The notes: generated from the letters alone by a model not told the origin. Shown: positions 1-12,604, counted from the stretch's first letter. The stretch: DNA of 64,000 nucleotides from Rhabditoides inermis (GCA_963966185.1 CAWZYM010000293.1:851001-915000), one strand, 5' to 3'. Program-made: numbers and translations.

Positions 1-282
1 GGCAGGTGCGCTTCTTTTTTTAATTTACTAATAATTTCACAGTTATTTTACTTGTACATAAGTGTCTTATTCCTTGTTGAGCTCCTCGCCGCAAATCGGA
101 TCCGCCACGCGGACAGTCACATCACAGGTGAGTCGTTTATTTTCTTTCACTTTCTCGCTGGGCGATAAAGTAGAGGTCAGACTCAATTTTTGCTGGCATG
201 TCAGAATGGCCGCGCACTCTCAGAAAGTGCCTTTTTGTATATCATAAAGCAACTTTTTGATACATTCGAGTCTGACCGCGCC
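1..282 (+). pseudogene. truncated direct duplicate of NADAR gene intron 3-exon 4-intron 4
   Basis: This stretch matches 2236-2517 without any difference that I can see. It contains a copy of exon 4 of the downstream NADAR gene (82-127) with its intron flanks. Homology stops abruptly at 282, where the sequence enters unrelated repeat DNA. The left end probably continues beyond the window, because position 1 already lies inside the match. It is either a recent tandem partial duplication or an uncollapsed haplotype or assembly artefact. Confidence 0.8.
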
Positions 283-1763
283 GAATCGCGAACGTGTATG
301 AAAATGTAATTTTGTGAAACAAAACTTAAGAAAAGGACAGATATTATCTTTCAAAAGTACTTCCAAGTAAAAGTAGTTGGTTTGTACCGTTGTCTCAGTT
401 GAGCAAAAGGACTGACATGTTTTCAATGGAGACATGTGCAAACAGGCTCTCAGCATAATTCGACGTGTTATGTTACAACAGAAGTTGTGCTTTTAGATAA
501 TAACTGCATAACTTCGTAAACGCGTTCATTATAATATGGCCGCTTTGCACTGGTATGAGAGAGAGAGCCTGTTGGCACATGTCTCCATTGAAAACATGTC
601 AGTCCTTTTGCTCAACTGAGACAACGGTACAAACCAACTACTTTTACTTGGAAGTACTTTTGAAAGATAATCAGATATGCATTGGCAACACTGAGACAGC
701 GACTCACGGTGAAACTAAAAAAAATGCACGAAGAATAAAAAGAAAAATGTATAGAGAAACCATGGTCAACCACCTGTGTGTTGGTGATGAGACAAGATTT
801 TGAGTATAAATTATTGGATTTTTTTTCGCTGTGCTGCTGATTTTACAATATACTATTTAGTTCTGTATTTTCGCAGCTTTTCGTTCCGTGTGGGCATGGG
901 TATAGATTAGAATTATTCCGCACATGATTCGCAGCCTGTTCTTCTACGCCAAATGTTGTTCGTAGGTCTTCAAACTGTTACACGTGTATACACGTCTTCG
1001 ATTCATACAAGAACATCGAGATAACAAGAGTGTGGTATACCACTGCCTTCATGTTCTTCTCTATTCTTCTATTCCTTGTCGTTTTCTAGTTCTGCAGCAA
1101 TTATTTTGTCACTCTCCGGTAAAACAACCTCCTCATAAGACCATACTGGTTGTCGTCTCAGATAATGAAAGTTGTTCACTCGCATGTTCTTTTTTTCCAC
1201 ATTGATGTTCGAATTTTTTTTGCCAGTCTCGTCATTGCGTTCGTTCGTGAGCTGGCGCAACATTCTGTGTATGGCACTTCAGGTCGATCGTACAACATCC
1301 ATAGACACTGCCTCCTGTGACTCAATTTCTGATGAGATCGCGTCGTCGATGTCAATCTCGTCGTCGATTTCGATCCTGAAATAAACCGAGAAACAAATTT
1401 TTGGAATCAGGCATCATATCAATAAGCTGTTAGTCAAAGTGACGTACATGTACAACCACTTTTTACCAGAACACGTCGTCAGTTTGTTATTTCTTTTCCC
1501 AATTTATCGAGTTTTCAAAATTTCACTATTAGTGTTTCGTGGTGAGGTCTAGTGTTTCATCGTGCACGCATTTCCTGGTAAGCCGCGCGCGCGGTTTTTT
1601 GTTTAATGTTTTTAAATAGTATTGTTTATGTTTTTACATATTCGACAATACACATAAATCAATATTGAATACTACATCCTCGCTAAAACATGCTGCACTT
1701 CAGCAGTTGCGTTCGGCGGTGAGTGTCAGTCGGAGCTGATCCCTGCGCCTTGTCGTCTCCTGC
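283..1763. other. intergenic region with foldback repeat and weak ORFs
   Basis: This region separates the truncated copy from the full NADAR gene. It holds the foldback repeat at 345-670. On the minus strand at about 1069-1384 there are short acidic reading frames, for example one with DDEIDIDDAISSEIESQE, that could be a decayed exon or transposon remnant. I could not join these into a convincing gene. Confidence 0.4.
345..670. repeat. foldback element with ~107-bp inverted arms
   Basis: The left arm (345-451) and right arm (563-670) are near-perfect reverse complements, separated by about 110 bp. The two mirrored ORFs in the arms translate to almost the same peptide, which only reflects the inverted repeat. 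A diverged piece of the same sequence recurs near 37380-37410. It is probably a MITE or foldback element of unknown family. Confidence 0.7.
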
Positions 1764-4700
1764 ATGAACAACTACAACTTCCGCGCGGCGACGGGCTACT
1801 CGTACGACGCCGGGCGAGCACAGCACTCCCACCAACACCAGCCCCCCGTATTCCAGCAAGTACACGTCGTCCAACCCGGCGGCTACGGCGCCCCGCCACA
1901 ACACGTACGTTTTGTTTACTTGTTTGTTTTTGTGTTTGTTTACTTATTTGTTATTGTGTGTTTCAGACCGGCTTCTCAATCCCGGCCGTGCCGGCGCCGA
2001 TCCAGCACCACCACGACAACTGGGAGCCCGTCTACGCGCGATACACGTGAGTGTTTTGCTCTCGTTGTTGTTGAATTAATTTATGTATTGTATTTGATTG
2101 TGTATAAGTAGAATGATTAGATTTGATAAGTTGTGATAGTTGCAGTCCATCGGTCGCGTCGTCTTCGGAATACGTGCCGCAGCCTTACCACCGGGGGCAG
2201 AACCGCGGCTCGGCCAGACAGCGGCTAGGCAACGCGGCAGGTGCGCTTCTTTTTTTAATTTACTAATAATTTCACAGTTATTTTACTTGTACATAAGTGT
2301 CTTATTCCTTGTTGAGCTCCTCGCCGCAAATCGGATCCGCCACGCGGACAGTCACATCACAGGTGAGTCGTTTATTTTCTTTCACTTTCTCGCTGGGCGA
2401 TAAAGTAGAGGTCAGACTCAATTTTTGCTGGCATGTCAGAATGGCCGCGCACTCTCAGAAAGTGCCTTTTTGTATATCATAAAGCAACTTTTTGATACAT
2501 TCGAGTCTGACCGCGCCATCCCAATTCTTCTCTTCTTCAGCCAGTCTCCCTCGAAGAATCCCTCGGGCGGTGTGCAGAAGAAGCGCAAGAGTGCGGGCGG
2601 CGGAGGGGGGATGAGCGACGTGGGGTTCAGCAACGGCCGGACGAGCCGCGGACGGAGTGTGTACGGTGGGTGGTGTTGCAGAGTTGCGGATGTTTGTTCA
2701 TTGTTTATTTGTTTGATGTTGTTGATGTTTACTGATCACTGTTTACGCATTATTGACCAGACTCAGACCAACCACAACCTGTTGTTGTTTACTTTATCAC
2801 CAATCCCTCCCAGGCCATGGCCGACGCGGTCCTCCTTCCAAGCCCAGCAACAGCGCCAGCGATATTCCCGTGAGTGCACGAGTTTTTGTTGCATTATGTC
2901 GAATAAACAATGGCACAAAGATAATTGATGTTTACATTCTATAACCAGTTAGACCGCGAATTACTCGACGACACACCCCGCGTAATGCACATAAAGAAAC
3001 TGTGAAGCATACATTTCGAGGAATTAATTTCATTATTTTTTCTTTTCTTACCTTGTTGTGTGAGTAGTGGTATAAACGCAATATATAAACCATAGTAAAA
3101 ATTTTAAATAAACATCTGGGAGAAAAGAGCGGTCTGAATGCATACTCTCGGGACAAGGAACAAACTGTTCTGGAGCCGTGTTGCAAACCCTCGGATAGCG
3201 TTCTGCCTTATTCTTTCCATCTTGTATACCTACCAACCCCTGTGCTAAATAAATACATGCTATGTTCTCCAGGTGGAATCGCTGGCCAAGTCGACCCCCT
3301 CGCACGCGTTCTCACTCGACGCCGACGACGCTCTCTTCTTCCACGGATTCCAGTCCCCGTTCACCACACAGCACAATGTGGGCTAGGGGGTGTCCTTTTC
3401 ATTATCTAGTTGTTAGCCCCTTCTCGAACCTGGTCATTTTGATGTAGGAATGCGGTTTTTCGCTCACTTATCTGCATTTCTTCGCCGTCCATGCGCCGTG
3501 TCGCTAGGGATTCAGTGTTTCGCAGTGGTTCACAGAGGATTTAAAAGCATTTTCCTTATTTTTCTTTTTAGTTCCCTGTGATGATCGACGACGTAATCTA
3601 CGAGTCGTGCGATCACTACTACCAACTCGAGAAGGTACTGTACATTGGATTACTGTAGCTGTGTATATGTTACCGTATCCCAGGTTCGTCAGCTGTGTCC
3701 GGAAGGCACGGAGGTGGACGCGTGCATGACGCAGACGCTCCGGGACACGACGGTGGGTGGATTTGTAGTTTGTAGTTCGATAAGATTATTTTTTCGTATT
3801 CATTTTTGTAATCAAACGTTTTAGCGTTTGATATAGTCGGTTTGGATCCTATATGCCATTCGTGACATTTCACATGTTGTGCAGTTTTGTGCAACACAAC
3901 ATGAAGATCTTCAAATATCCAAAACGGTTTCATGCGAAGGAATCGAACCCGTGGTCACCACACAGCGATTGCGCACTGGCGGCGCGCTCAACCACTGCGC
4001 CATTAAAGCTCGTATTGAGAGGTCATTGCATATCGAAGATATGCATGCTTGTTATGTCTCATCATCGTACACTGAAAAGGCCAGTGGAGCTAGATAGGCT
4101 CTCTCTTCGATCTCTTAACCACTGCCTCTATGGCGCAGTGGTAGTGTGCTCCGCCAGCGCACAATCGTCGCGACCTGCTCACGGGTTCGATTCCTACTAA
4201 TGGAAGCGTTTTGGATATTTGATGACATACATGTTGTGTTGCACAAAACTGCACAACATGTGAAATGTCACGGATGGCATATAGGATCCAATCCGACTAT
4301 ACAATGAAAATGATTGTGGGTGGGTGTATTTGTGAGTGGTTGATTCCATACTTCCGATCCATCTCCGATTGCTGTTGCGTCATTGTACTTCCAATACAAT
4401 AGAGCGGGTGAAACATAGCATACACAATATCATGTTTTTGCTGCACTAGCACTATACACAATTGCAATAGCGCACTGCATTGTATGTGTTCTACTAGACC
4501 ACTTAGTGTTGTGGTTGTTAGTCGGAATCAGGTTGATCAACAAAATACTTTCCAGGGCAAGCGTTTAGACGGTGGGGTGGGCTTCCGGGGGCACTACGAG
4601 AAGAGCTTCTCATCCATGGCACGGGAGATGCTCAAGAAGAATAAGGTGGGTGGAGGGGGAGAGAGATAGAGGAGAGAGAGAGAGAGAGAGAGGAGAGAGG

Positions 4701-5261
4701 GAGAGAAAGAGAAAGAGAAAGAGAAAGAGAGAATCTCCTTTGTAGGTGGACAAGAAGGTTGTGGACGAATGGCGCTACCAGGGCGGACTCGCCGCTATGC
4801 AGGTATGCTTGATATTCGATTTGGGATTTGTGATACAACCGTTTATTCTTACTAATATGTGATATAGCGGCGCAGATTTTCCGACTTCTTGTGTTTTGAG
4901 AGGAAGAGCAAGGGACAAAATAAGACCTCGATATTTTACGTTGTTTCAGCGCGCCCTCTCTGCCAAGGTGCAGCAGTGCGAGTCGATGCGCGGAGCACTG
5001 CGCGAGTCGGGCGACAAGTGCGTTTATTGATTGATTATCGATTAGATGCATGAAGAGAGGGGAAGGAGAGAGAATGATTGAGTGAGAGTGTGTGTGTGTG
5101 AGAGAGAGATAGAGAGAGAGCCTGATGTGCTTGCAGACTGCTTGTGCACTGCTACGCTGGCGATGCCATCTACGGCAGCGGCGCGTCTCGGAACGTGGTG
5201 GTGAAGTGGATGGAGAAGGAGAGACAGCAGGGCAGGGCGGCCATCAAGGTCGGTGGAGAGG

Positions 5262-5302
<41 letters not shown>

Positions 5303-6468
5303 GTCTTCAATGTTTGAGCCCGCATATGTCAGCAGAATTTATAGGTTCGTGTGGTCGCATTGTAATACAAAAAAAACTTTTAGTATCTGATTTTGAAGAT
5401 TTGATAGTTAATTTTTTATAGCTTGGTAAGCTTGTAGTTGTTTTCAAGCAATTGCTGAGTTGTGAAAGCATACATATTAAGTATAAGTATGTTATAATAC
5501 GCATACTTTTTTGTTTGTTTTCATTTCACAGTGGATAGGAAATGTTATTATAATAATATTTATATGCCAATAGATTATGAAGACACAGTAACATAACAGG
5601 AAATGTAGAGCGTGGCACATATTGAGCTGACCCTAGCTGTATCTTCGTGGCTGATGTAGATGGATCACTCACCCCTCTCTGTCTGTCAGATCCCAGTGTG
5701 CTGGCCGCTGGACGCGTCCTCGATCCGGCAGTGCCCCACACTGTGCACCGGCCGCAACCTGCTGGGAGTGATCCTCATGGGGCTGAGGTGAGCAGGTTGG
5801 CAGCAGTTCGCTTCGCTGCTATCGAAACATTGAATCTCATTGTTGAAAGGCGTAGATTGCTGGGAATGCTGGGGTAGTTGTTGCTGATGCGTATTTCTTT
5901 TCGGTATCGAATAGCGTGTATCTCATGAAAATACTATTTGGTAGAAGAATAGTAAAAGTTTTATTTTCTAGGGGAGGACGAAGGACTTTGCTCATCACAT
6001 ATCTTAACTCCTTTGATAGATGATGTGATGAGTGGAGTGTGTGATGAGTGTGTGCTTTGCAGGAAGCGTCTGAAGGAGGGTCTTGTGACCGTGGAGGATC
6101 TCTCGGACGTGTTCAGCGCGCTGCGACCCGGAGGAGCCGCCGATCCCATGGTCGGCTATTGATTGATTCATCGATCGATCGTGTTCTCAATTTGTCAATC
6201 TTTCCTGCAACACTCACATGATATTGTTGAAAAGTTGCAAAACACGACCTTGTCTAAACCTCTTCATAGATTTGATTCTTTTTCAGGACGTGGACAATTT
6301 GCTAGCGGATCCGCCGGTGGTGACGGTGAGTGTTTACTGTATCTGTATTCCTTGCTTACTTGTTTACTGCGCGAGCATATGCAATTGAGGGTATTTTGTA
6401 TTTAGAATCCGGACGTGTCCCTCACCCTGGAAGACATAGAGAAGCTCGAGGCCGAGATAGGACTATGA
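1764..6468 (+). CDS. NADAR-domain protein (464 aa, 17 exons)
   Basis: The model is built from exons 1764-1904, 1967-2046, 2146-2240, 2317-2362, 2541-2665, 2814-2869, 3273-3377, 3572-3634, 3684-3752, 4556-4645, 4746-4802, 4950-5017, 5137-5248, 5690-5787, 6063-6150, 6287-6325 and 6406-6468. They join in frame to 464 codons plus TGA. The N-terminal ~180 residues are low-complexity (His/Gln/Pro, then Arg/Ser/Gly). From about residue 195 the protein matches the NADAR (YbiA-like) fold: a FFHGFQSPFTTQHNFPV start, VIYESCDHYYQLEK, ALRESGDKLLVH, AIYGSG and GRNLLGVILMGLR. Family members act as N-glycosidases on riboflavin-pathway intermediates, and some have been reported to remove ADP-ribose from guanine; the substrate here is unknown. 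A large Lys-rich insert lies between the first two conserved blocks. The short acidic C-terminus follows the domain. An AATAAA lies about 690 nt after the stop. The start is the first ATG of the frame. Confidence 0.88.
3832..4305. repeat. two head-to-head tRNA-derived SINEs (inverted) in NADAR intron 9
   Basis: The arms 3832-4015 and 4129-4305 are inverted copies of one sequence. Each has a tRNA-like head with a Pol III A box (near TGGCGCAGTGGT) and B box (GGTTCGATTCC). The heads face each other around a ~110-bp spacer. The tails point outward and share a block containing the palindrome-rich stretch around TGCAGTTTTGTGCA. Neither head makes a good acceptor stem, so these are tRNA-derived repeats rather than functional tRNA genes. 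Confidence 0.65.
4665..4740. repeat. GA-rich microsatellite in NADAR intron 10
   Basis: This GA/GAAA tract fills most of a 100-bp intron between exons 10 and 11. A similar GA tract lies at 5260-5301 in intron 13. Confidence 0.8.
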
Positions 6469-7022
6469 TAAGGTTCCCCGGATATTCTCAACACTTGTAC
6501 AGTTCCCCCGTATGTATTTATGCCGTCTCTCCTTTGTCCCACGATTGGATTTGTGAAGGTGTGTCTCGTGTGCACTAACACGTGGAATTGTTATGGCATT
6601 GTGAGGTGGTTGTGAGGCTTTTCCTTCTTGCATTTTTGATTTCGAAATACAATGTTCTTTTTGGCGTTGCGAGGATTTCTTTTGAATTCGGTAGGGGTGG
6701 AGAGAGAAAGATGTTCAATGAGGCTGGCAGGTGAAGCCTTCTGCGCTTTTTCGAATTATGCTCTGTGATGGCGTGTTTACGTCTCCGAAGCTCGAGTATG
6801 TTGAGCGAGAGAGAGAGAGAGAGAGTAGTGCAATGGGGTGTAGGCGTGAAGTGCACGGCTTCTCGAATCGTGGTCGTATAGACGTATAGTCTCCTGCATT
6901 GCGTCGGCCAGAGTTTCATTAGACTGCGCGCCCTCCCTGCGTTTACGACCAATTATCGCCTCGGCGTATTTGCGTTTTTCCCCCCAAATGAATCTGGTCC
7001 AATGTCCATGGTCTCACGTTCA

Positions 7023-7073
<51 letters not shown>

Positions 7074-7155
7074 TTCAATATCGGTGTTTCAGATCGACTG
7101 ATCTCCCTCTGCCCTCATCTGACGTCCTTTTGAGTCCGCGTTCCGTGTATGTAAT

Positions 7156-7161
7156 AATAAA
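7156..7161 (+). promoter_or_regulatory. candidate polyadenylation signal AATAAA for NADAR gene
   Basis: This is a canonical hexamer about 690 nt downstream of the stop, within an AT-rich stretch. It would imply a long 3' UTR. Confidence 0.35.
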
Positions 7162-7972
7162 TGAAATTCTATGCGTTTCCTCGTATGATTACGATAACAT
7201 CATAGGTCGAGCAATAATTTCATTTAGCAGATACTGATTACATTTCTCACTCTTTATATATGCCGGGGTGAGGGTGATAATGTCATTGACAGGCTCTATA
7301 TCACTGCCAGTTATCGTATTACTATGCTACCAGCCCACAGTATACGGTAGTTGTGACGTCTATATTATTTGCGGGCCTATAGCGGAAGTGTGACTCGCAA
7401 AATTGGATATGCTCATGTGCGCGCGATCTCTCGGGATACGCGAAAGAGTGGAGTAGTCGGTAATTTGGATAATGCCGGAGTGAAGAATGGCGCAAGGTGG
7501 TCTCGTGAGCTTTCGGGCGATATTAGGGAGATGTGGTGTGAATGCGCATCTTGTGACGCCTCCCTCGCCCCGTTTGAATATTGCATGAGGCTGGCGAGAG
7601 ATGTCTTTTGGCACATCCACACCGGATGCCCTTCCCTCCCCCATCCTGAGAGATCTGCCCATCCATTCCTGAGCGCTCCTGTGCTTTTTTGGTGATTAGT
7701 CTTTATTGGGTTGCTATTCTCTCGGAAGTGGCTGCAGACGTTTGCGTGAGCGGCGTAGGTGGTTTATGGCTATAGTTTCACTTTGAATGTTCCATTGTGT
7801 GAAAAAGCCGCACTGCCATGTTGTTAGTGTGATTGGCAAACTTTCATGCGGCGCGCACGAGTTGTGTCATTCGAGGAAATTCGAGCGCTCGCATTTGACG
7901 CGCGAATTCCACACGATCCAGCGGCTTCGTTTGTCCTCGCGGTTTCTGGTGACACTCTAAAACTCGAATGCC

Positions 7973-7980
7973 TATATAAG
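7973..7980 (+). promoter_or_regulatory. candidate TATA box upstream of small secreted-protein gene
   Basis: TATATAAG lies about 480 nt upstream of the ATG at 8456. An intron-like acceptor (TTCCAG) at 8433-8438 and another (CACAG) directly before the ATG would allow a spliced or trans-spliced leader. This is only a candidate. Confidence 0.25.
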
Positions 7981-8455
7981 GAGTTGCGTAGAAACTCGAA
8001 TCGCTCGTAGTCATGCAGTTTGGTGTTCTGTATTCTCACCTTGCGCCTACTCCGATTCCCCCACAGTCATAGCATTGTTTGATTTTGTTCGGCAATGGGG
8101 GTGACGGGGTTGTTTTGTCTACTGACTCGCTGATTCGATTGTGCGAATTTCCTTATATCGCCTGATAGCCTGAGTATTACTGTTACTAATGTCTCGATTG
8201 TCTACTACCGTATCCAAATTAAATCAAGTCCATTTATCCGCTATCGCATTTCATAGTGGATGTGGAATGTGGTGGATGTGGCCCTCACTTCACTCACTCT
8301 CCCTGTGCACTAATTGAAATGCTATTGTCTCTAGTCATTGCACATGCATGGCTGATGTATTCTCTCCGGCTCCGGACCGTTTCCATGCACACTTTGTGAA
8401 ATACGCCTGTAAATGGTAACGTTTCGTACTAATTCCAGGTACTACATTCACACAG

Positions 8456-8534
8456 ATGCTGCCGCGGTTCGTGCTCCTTCTTGTTCTCCTTGCTGCTGCG
8501 GCAGTGAACGCCGGCACGTGGCTGTCGTTCAGTG

Positions 8535-8603
<69 letters not shown>

Positions 8604-9272
8604 ACCCCCCCCCCCCTCTCTCATCCCTCCCTCCCTCCAGACGACTTCCAAGACGAGCGCGGTTTCTCCCCGGACATGTTCAGCCGGTTGCCGTCCAGAA
8701 TCGGCGACCTCGTATCCGCCTGCACAGAGCATGTGAGTACGGTAACCACGGGGGTACTGTATATAGACAGACTTTAGCGCAAGAGTACTGCAACACAGGA
8801 GTATTGTAATACAGAGGTACTGTAACTGTAACACAAGATGACTGTAACACCGGGAGTACTGTACAAGTATCGTATTCCAGCAGAAGCGTCTCGCTAAGCG
8901 CATGACTCACCGGATAGCGACCCGCGCCGACAAGGAGAACGCCGATCTGTGCAACTACGTGATGCGGATGGTGGGTATACGGTAGCTCCGGGTTACGGTA
9001 GACTTAATATACGGTAGCCAAAAAAACTAATGGTGATTTGTCAGGTGATTGGATTATGGTATGTGTCAGCTCGTTACGTAGTACAGTGGCATGACAGTAG
9101 TCACTTTGGTTGAGTCAGCTAGAAATCAATGGTGTAGTGGTTACACGCTATATTTACTGTCTGCAAACAAAAAACTCTGTTTTTTCCTGAATGTAGAATC
9201 TGAACACTAACAATCATGAAATAAAATACTATCGTATAAAAACATTAATTTCAGGGCGGAGGTCAGCAGTAA
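8456..9272 (+). CDS. small secreted protein, 91 aa, unknown family
   Basis: Exons 8456-8531, 8641-8732, 8881-8970 and 9255-9272 join to 91 codons plus TAA. Residues 1-19 form a typical signal peptide, with a Leu/Val/Ala core ending VNAG. The mature part is about 70 residues, charged, with two cysteines (in SACTEH and LCNYV) and a C-terminal MGGGQQ. Two cysteines are too few for insulin-like or ShK folds. It has a KR pair in the third exon, but the surroundings do not look like a repeated neuropeptide precursor. Intron 1 is almost entirely CT microsatellite running into a C-rich acceptor. The ATG is directly preceded by CACAG, compatible with a splice or trans-splice acceptor. The gene converges on the SLC6 gene, with about 290 bp between the stops. 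I do not recognise the family. Confidence 0.7.
8535..8600. repeat. CT microsatellite
   Basis: About 33 CT dinucleotides form the body of intron 1 of the small secreted-protein gene and merge with the polypyrimidine tract of its 3' splice site. Confidence 0.95.
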
Positions 9273-9473
9273 TTGAAGATAACAGAAGAAGAAGTCTATG
9301 ATACTCCCTAGATGTGTTGTTGTCCGTGTCTCTCTCATTCCCTCCCTTTCTCCCTCTCTGATGTGTCACTCGAATACGATGATCTCTCTTTGATATGCAC
9401 ACTCGCTCCAATCCAGTCGTTGAGGATAAATGTCGTGGAATTGTTAGACAATGTGCCATATTTATATAATACA

Positions 9474-9479
9474 TTTATT
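9474..9479 (-). promoter_or_regulatory. polyadenylation signal AATAAA for SLC6 gene
   Basis: On the minus strand, AATAAA lies about 85 nt downstream of the symporter stop codon, a normal distance for a short 3' UTR. Confidence 0.5.
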
Positions 9480-9562
9480 TACACACAACTAACGCACATT
9501 TCAAACTACCGGGAACGATTGATGATTGAATTATGACCGTGTATCGAGAGGGAGGAGAGGTC

Positions 9563-9730
9563 TCAGACCTTGGCGGCATCGGTAGAAGCGGGGGCAGTGG
9601 CGGGGGCGGGGGCGGCAGAGGGCGTGGCTGCGGTGGGCGTGGCCGCGGCGGAGGGCGTGGCGGCACCGGTGGAGGTGGGCGGAGCGTCCGAGAACGGGTT
9701 CGAGTTGTTGTTCGGATCCTGAGAGGGTGA

Positions 9731-9768
<38 letters not shown>

Positions 9769-10192
9769 GACCAGTACCTTAGCGGCGGGAGGCGTCTTCT
9801 CCTTTTCTGCCGGCTTGGCTCCCTTATAGTCGGGATGCGAGGGGTGGGTGGGATCCATGTGGAACAGATCAGACGCCGGACGGCCAGCCTGCATAATCAA
9901 AGTACAGTAATCAGGACCACTACAGTATACCAAGCTGTATACAGTGACTCGTAACGCGTCCGTCTGTCTGGTAACTCAAACTACAGTAAACCAGGAAAGT
10001 GACTCAACTTCTAACGCGTCCGTCTACTTGTCCAAACAAACTACAGTAATCATCAATACTACAGACTACAGTATACCCAGCCAACTACGGTGATTCCTAA
10101 CGTACTTTGCGGAACTCGAAATAGTTGACGACCATGAAAATGGGGATCATCATCACAGGTGTCATGTCGATTATCCAGCCGATCACCTGAGA

Positions 10193-10276
<84 letters not shown>

Positions 10277-11475
10277 AAGAAAGAGAGAAAGAGAGAGAGA
10301 GAGAGAGTCGCTCACATAGTGCCAATCGGGAGCTAGATATGCCTGCTCGCCCTTTCCTTGACTGATCCTCTGATGGCTTTCCATCGACAGACCAGACACT
10401 ACCTGGAAACAAACTACAGTAATCAGCTACCGCTACAGTATACCTAACTACCGTATTCAGTTCCACTACAGTATGCCTTAGTACACTAATCAGCTACCGC
10501 TAAAGTATACCTAACTACCGTAATCAGTACCGCTACAGTATGCCTTACTACAGTAATCAGCTACCGCTACAGTATACCTAACTACAGTAATCAGCTACCG
10601 CTACAGTATACATAACTACCGTAATCTGTACCGCTACAGTATACCTAACAAACGGTAGCCTCACCAGCGCGAGGACAGGAGCGGTGACCATGACGTTACA
10701 GTAGATCCAGTAGCCGGTGGGACCAATGATCTGAACGATTTTCATATTAGACTCTTTGCAGCCAATGCAGTAGTTGCTCACCCTGGACACTGCATTCTTT
10801 GGCTCTCCGAACATGGTGCGCATGTCGACAATGTAGTTCTTGACGCCTGAAGAGAGTTAGTAAGTAAACTAAGTACAAAATTGAGTACAAATACTTCGAA
10901 ACAATCTAACACACTGTCACTTAGGCTAAGGCGAGGTCACTAAATTACTAAGTCGAGTGCTAAGTCACTAACTAACTGGGCCAAGTCGACTCACCTCGCA
11001 CCCACACGCAGAAGACCACCTCGAGGAAGGAGTTGATGGTGAGCGCGGCGCACGTGTACTCAGAAATCAGATTCAGCCACATGATGCCAGACTGCAACAG
11101 ACGGCAATAACCTACAGATGTTCTTGACGATTAAGGTGTGGTCAGTCTCTTCTAAACTCCTTCGACACTGACCTTGAAACGCCTTCGAAACATCACCAAA
11201 CAGCGTGTTGCGAAGGCGTTTCAAAGAGACTGACCGCTACTTTAAGATGCCGATGGCACATGCACGCGTAAAGAGATGAATTGAAAAGAGGAGGGGGAGA
11301 GCTATTTCGTGGTTTCAAAAAGATAAAGACTCACCTCGAAGCAGAGCAGCAATCCAGCCAGGGTCATGGCGAGTCCAGTGCCCAGACAGATCGCCCACTT
11401 GTACTTCTTCGTAGACGGATAGGCATCGTTCACACACGTGAAGAACACCTCCGTCAGAGCTGCAAAGAGATTCAT

Positions 11476-11507
<32 letters not shown>

Positions 11508-12567
11508 GAGAGAGAGGAGAGAGAAGAGAGGTGAGAGAGGAGAGAGAGAGACTCACCGACGAGCGTGGATACTCCGAGGAGGAGGAGCATGATGAAGAAT
11601 AGCAGTGACCAGAGCCAGGATACGGGCATAGTGGCCATTGCCTCGGGGTATACCACGAAGGCCAGCGACATTCCCGAGGCTACCACGTCCTTGATCTGCG
11701 TGCCGCGCTGAAAAAAAAGAGTTGTTTACGCTTCGAAAACTCATCAAAAGATTCTTTCGGTTGAAAAACACACCACCTCAGTACAATATACTGTACCCTC
11801 TACCTATATGTACTACTAGTTTGTGCTCACCTGCTCGGCCAGGTATCCGAGGATGGAGAAGCAGGCGACTCCTCCGAATATGGACATGCCCGAGTCGGCG
11901 GCGACCACGATCAGAGCATCGCGGAACACATTGTGGTTCTTGGCATTGTAGGAGGCCATCGACAGAAGACCGCCATAGCCCACGGACAGAGAGAAGCACA
12001 TCTGCGTGAGGGCAGCGCCCCACGTCTGCAAGCGATGTTTGACAACAATCAATCAATATGTGTCAATCGATAGGTTATCGATTAGTTAGTAGTACATCGT
12101 CTCGAATTCGCACGCCATCTATTATGCACTATCTGCCTTGCCACATTCGATACGTTTCAATTGGGGCATTCGTCCACGCCAGTATACCTTGGGTTCGAGC
12201 ATGAATGAAAAGTCGGGATTGAGTAGGTAGAACTCGATGCCCTTCATCGCCCCCTGAAGAGTCACTCCGCGCACGAACATTATCACAATGATCACGTACG
12301 GCACCGTCGCCGTCAGCTAGAACATATCGATCGACTATCGATTGATTCGGAGACCACCCACGTAGCTGAGCATGCCCATCCACTTGACGCCCTTCAGCAG
12401 CACGAAGACGGTGAACACCCAGAGGATGAAGAGCGCCAGGGCGACCTGAGAACGAGAGTGACGTCATCGATCCGGTTGATGACGTCATCAAACCTGCCAG
12501 TTGAAGTTGGAGAACGAGCCCATTTCGACGCCGAACGAGTACATGACACGGCTGGAAATGAGAGAGG

Positions 12568-12604
<37 letters not shown>

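Larger units (their letters stand above)
6469..8455. other. intergenic region between NADAR gene and small secreted-protein gene
   Basis: This includes the NADAR 3' UTR with AATAAA at 7156-7161. It also has a CT microsatellite at 7030-7071 and a TATATAAG box at 7973-7980. The open frames here (for example the minus frame around 6575-6952) are low-complexity and lack any family resemblance. I see no convincing gene. Confidence 0.5.

Noticed and set aside
4129..4200. Functional tRNA gene
   Set aside because: A and B boxes are present, but the acceptor arm does not pair and the sequence is part of an inverted repeat with SINE tails.
6575..6952. 125-codon minus frame downstream of the NADAR gene
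   Set aside because: Low-complexity composition and position in the 3' UTR/intergenic region; no family resemblance.
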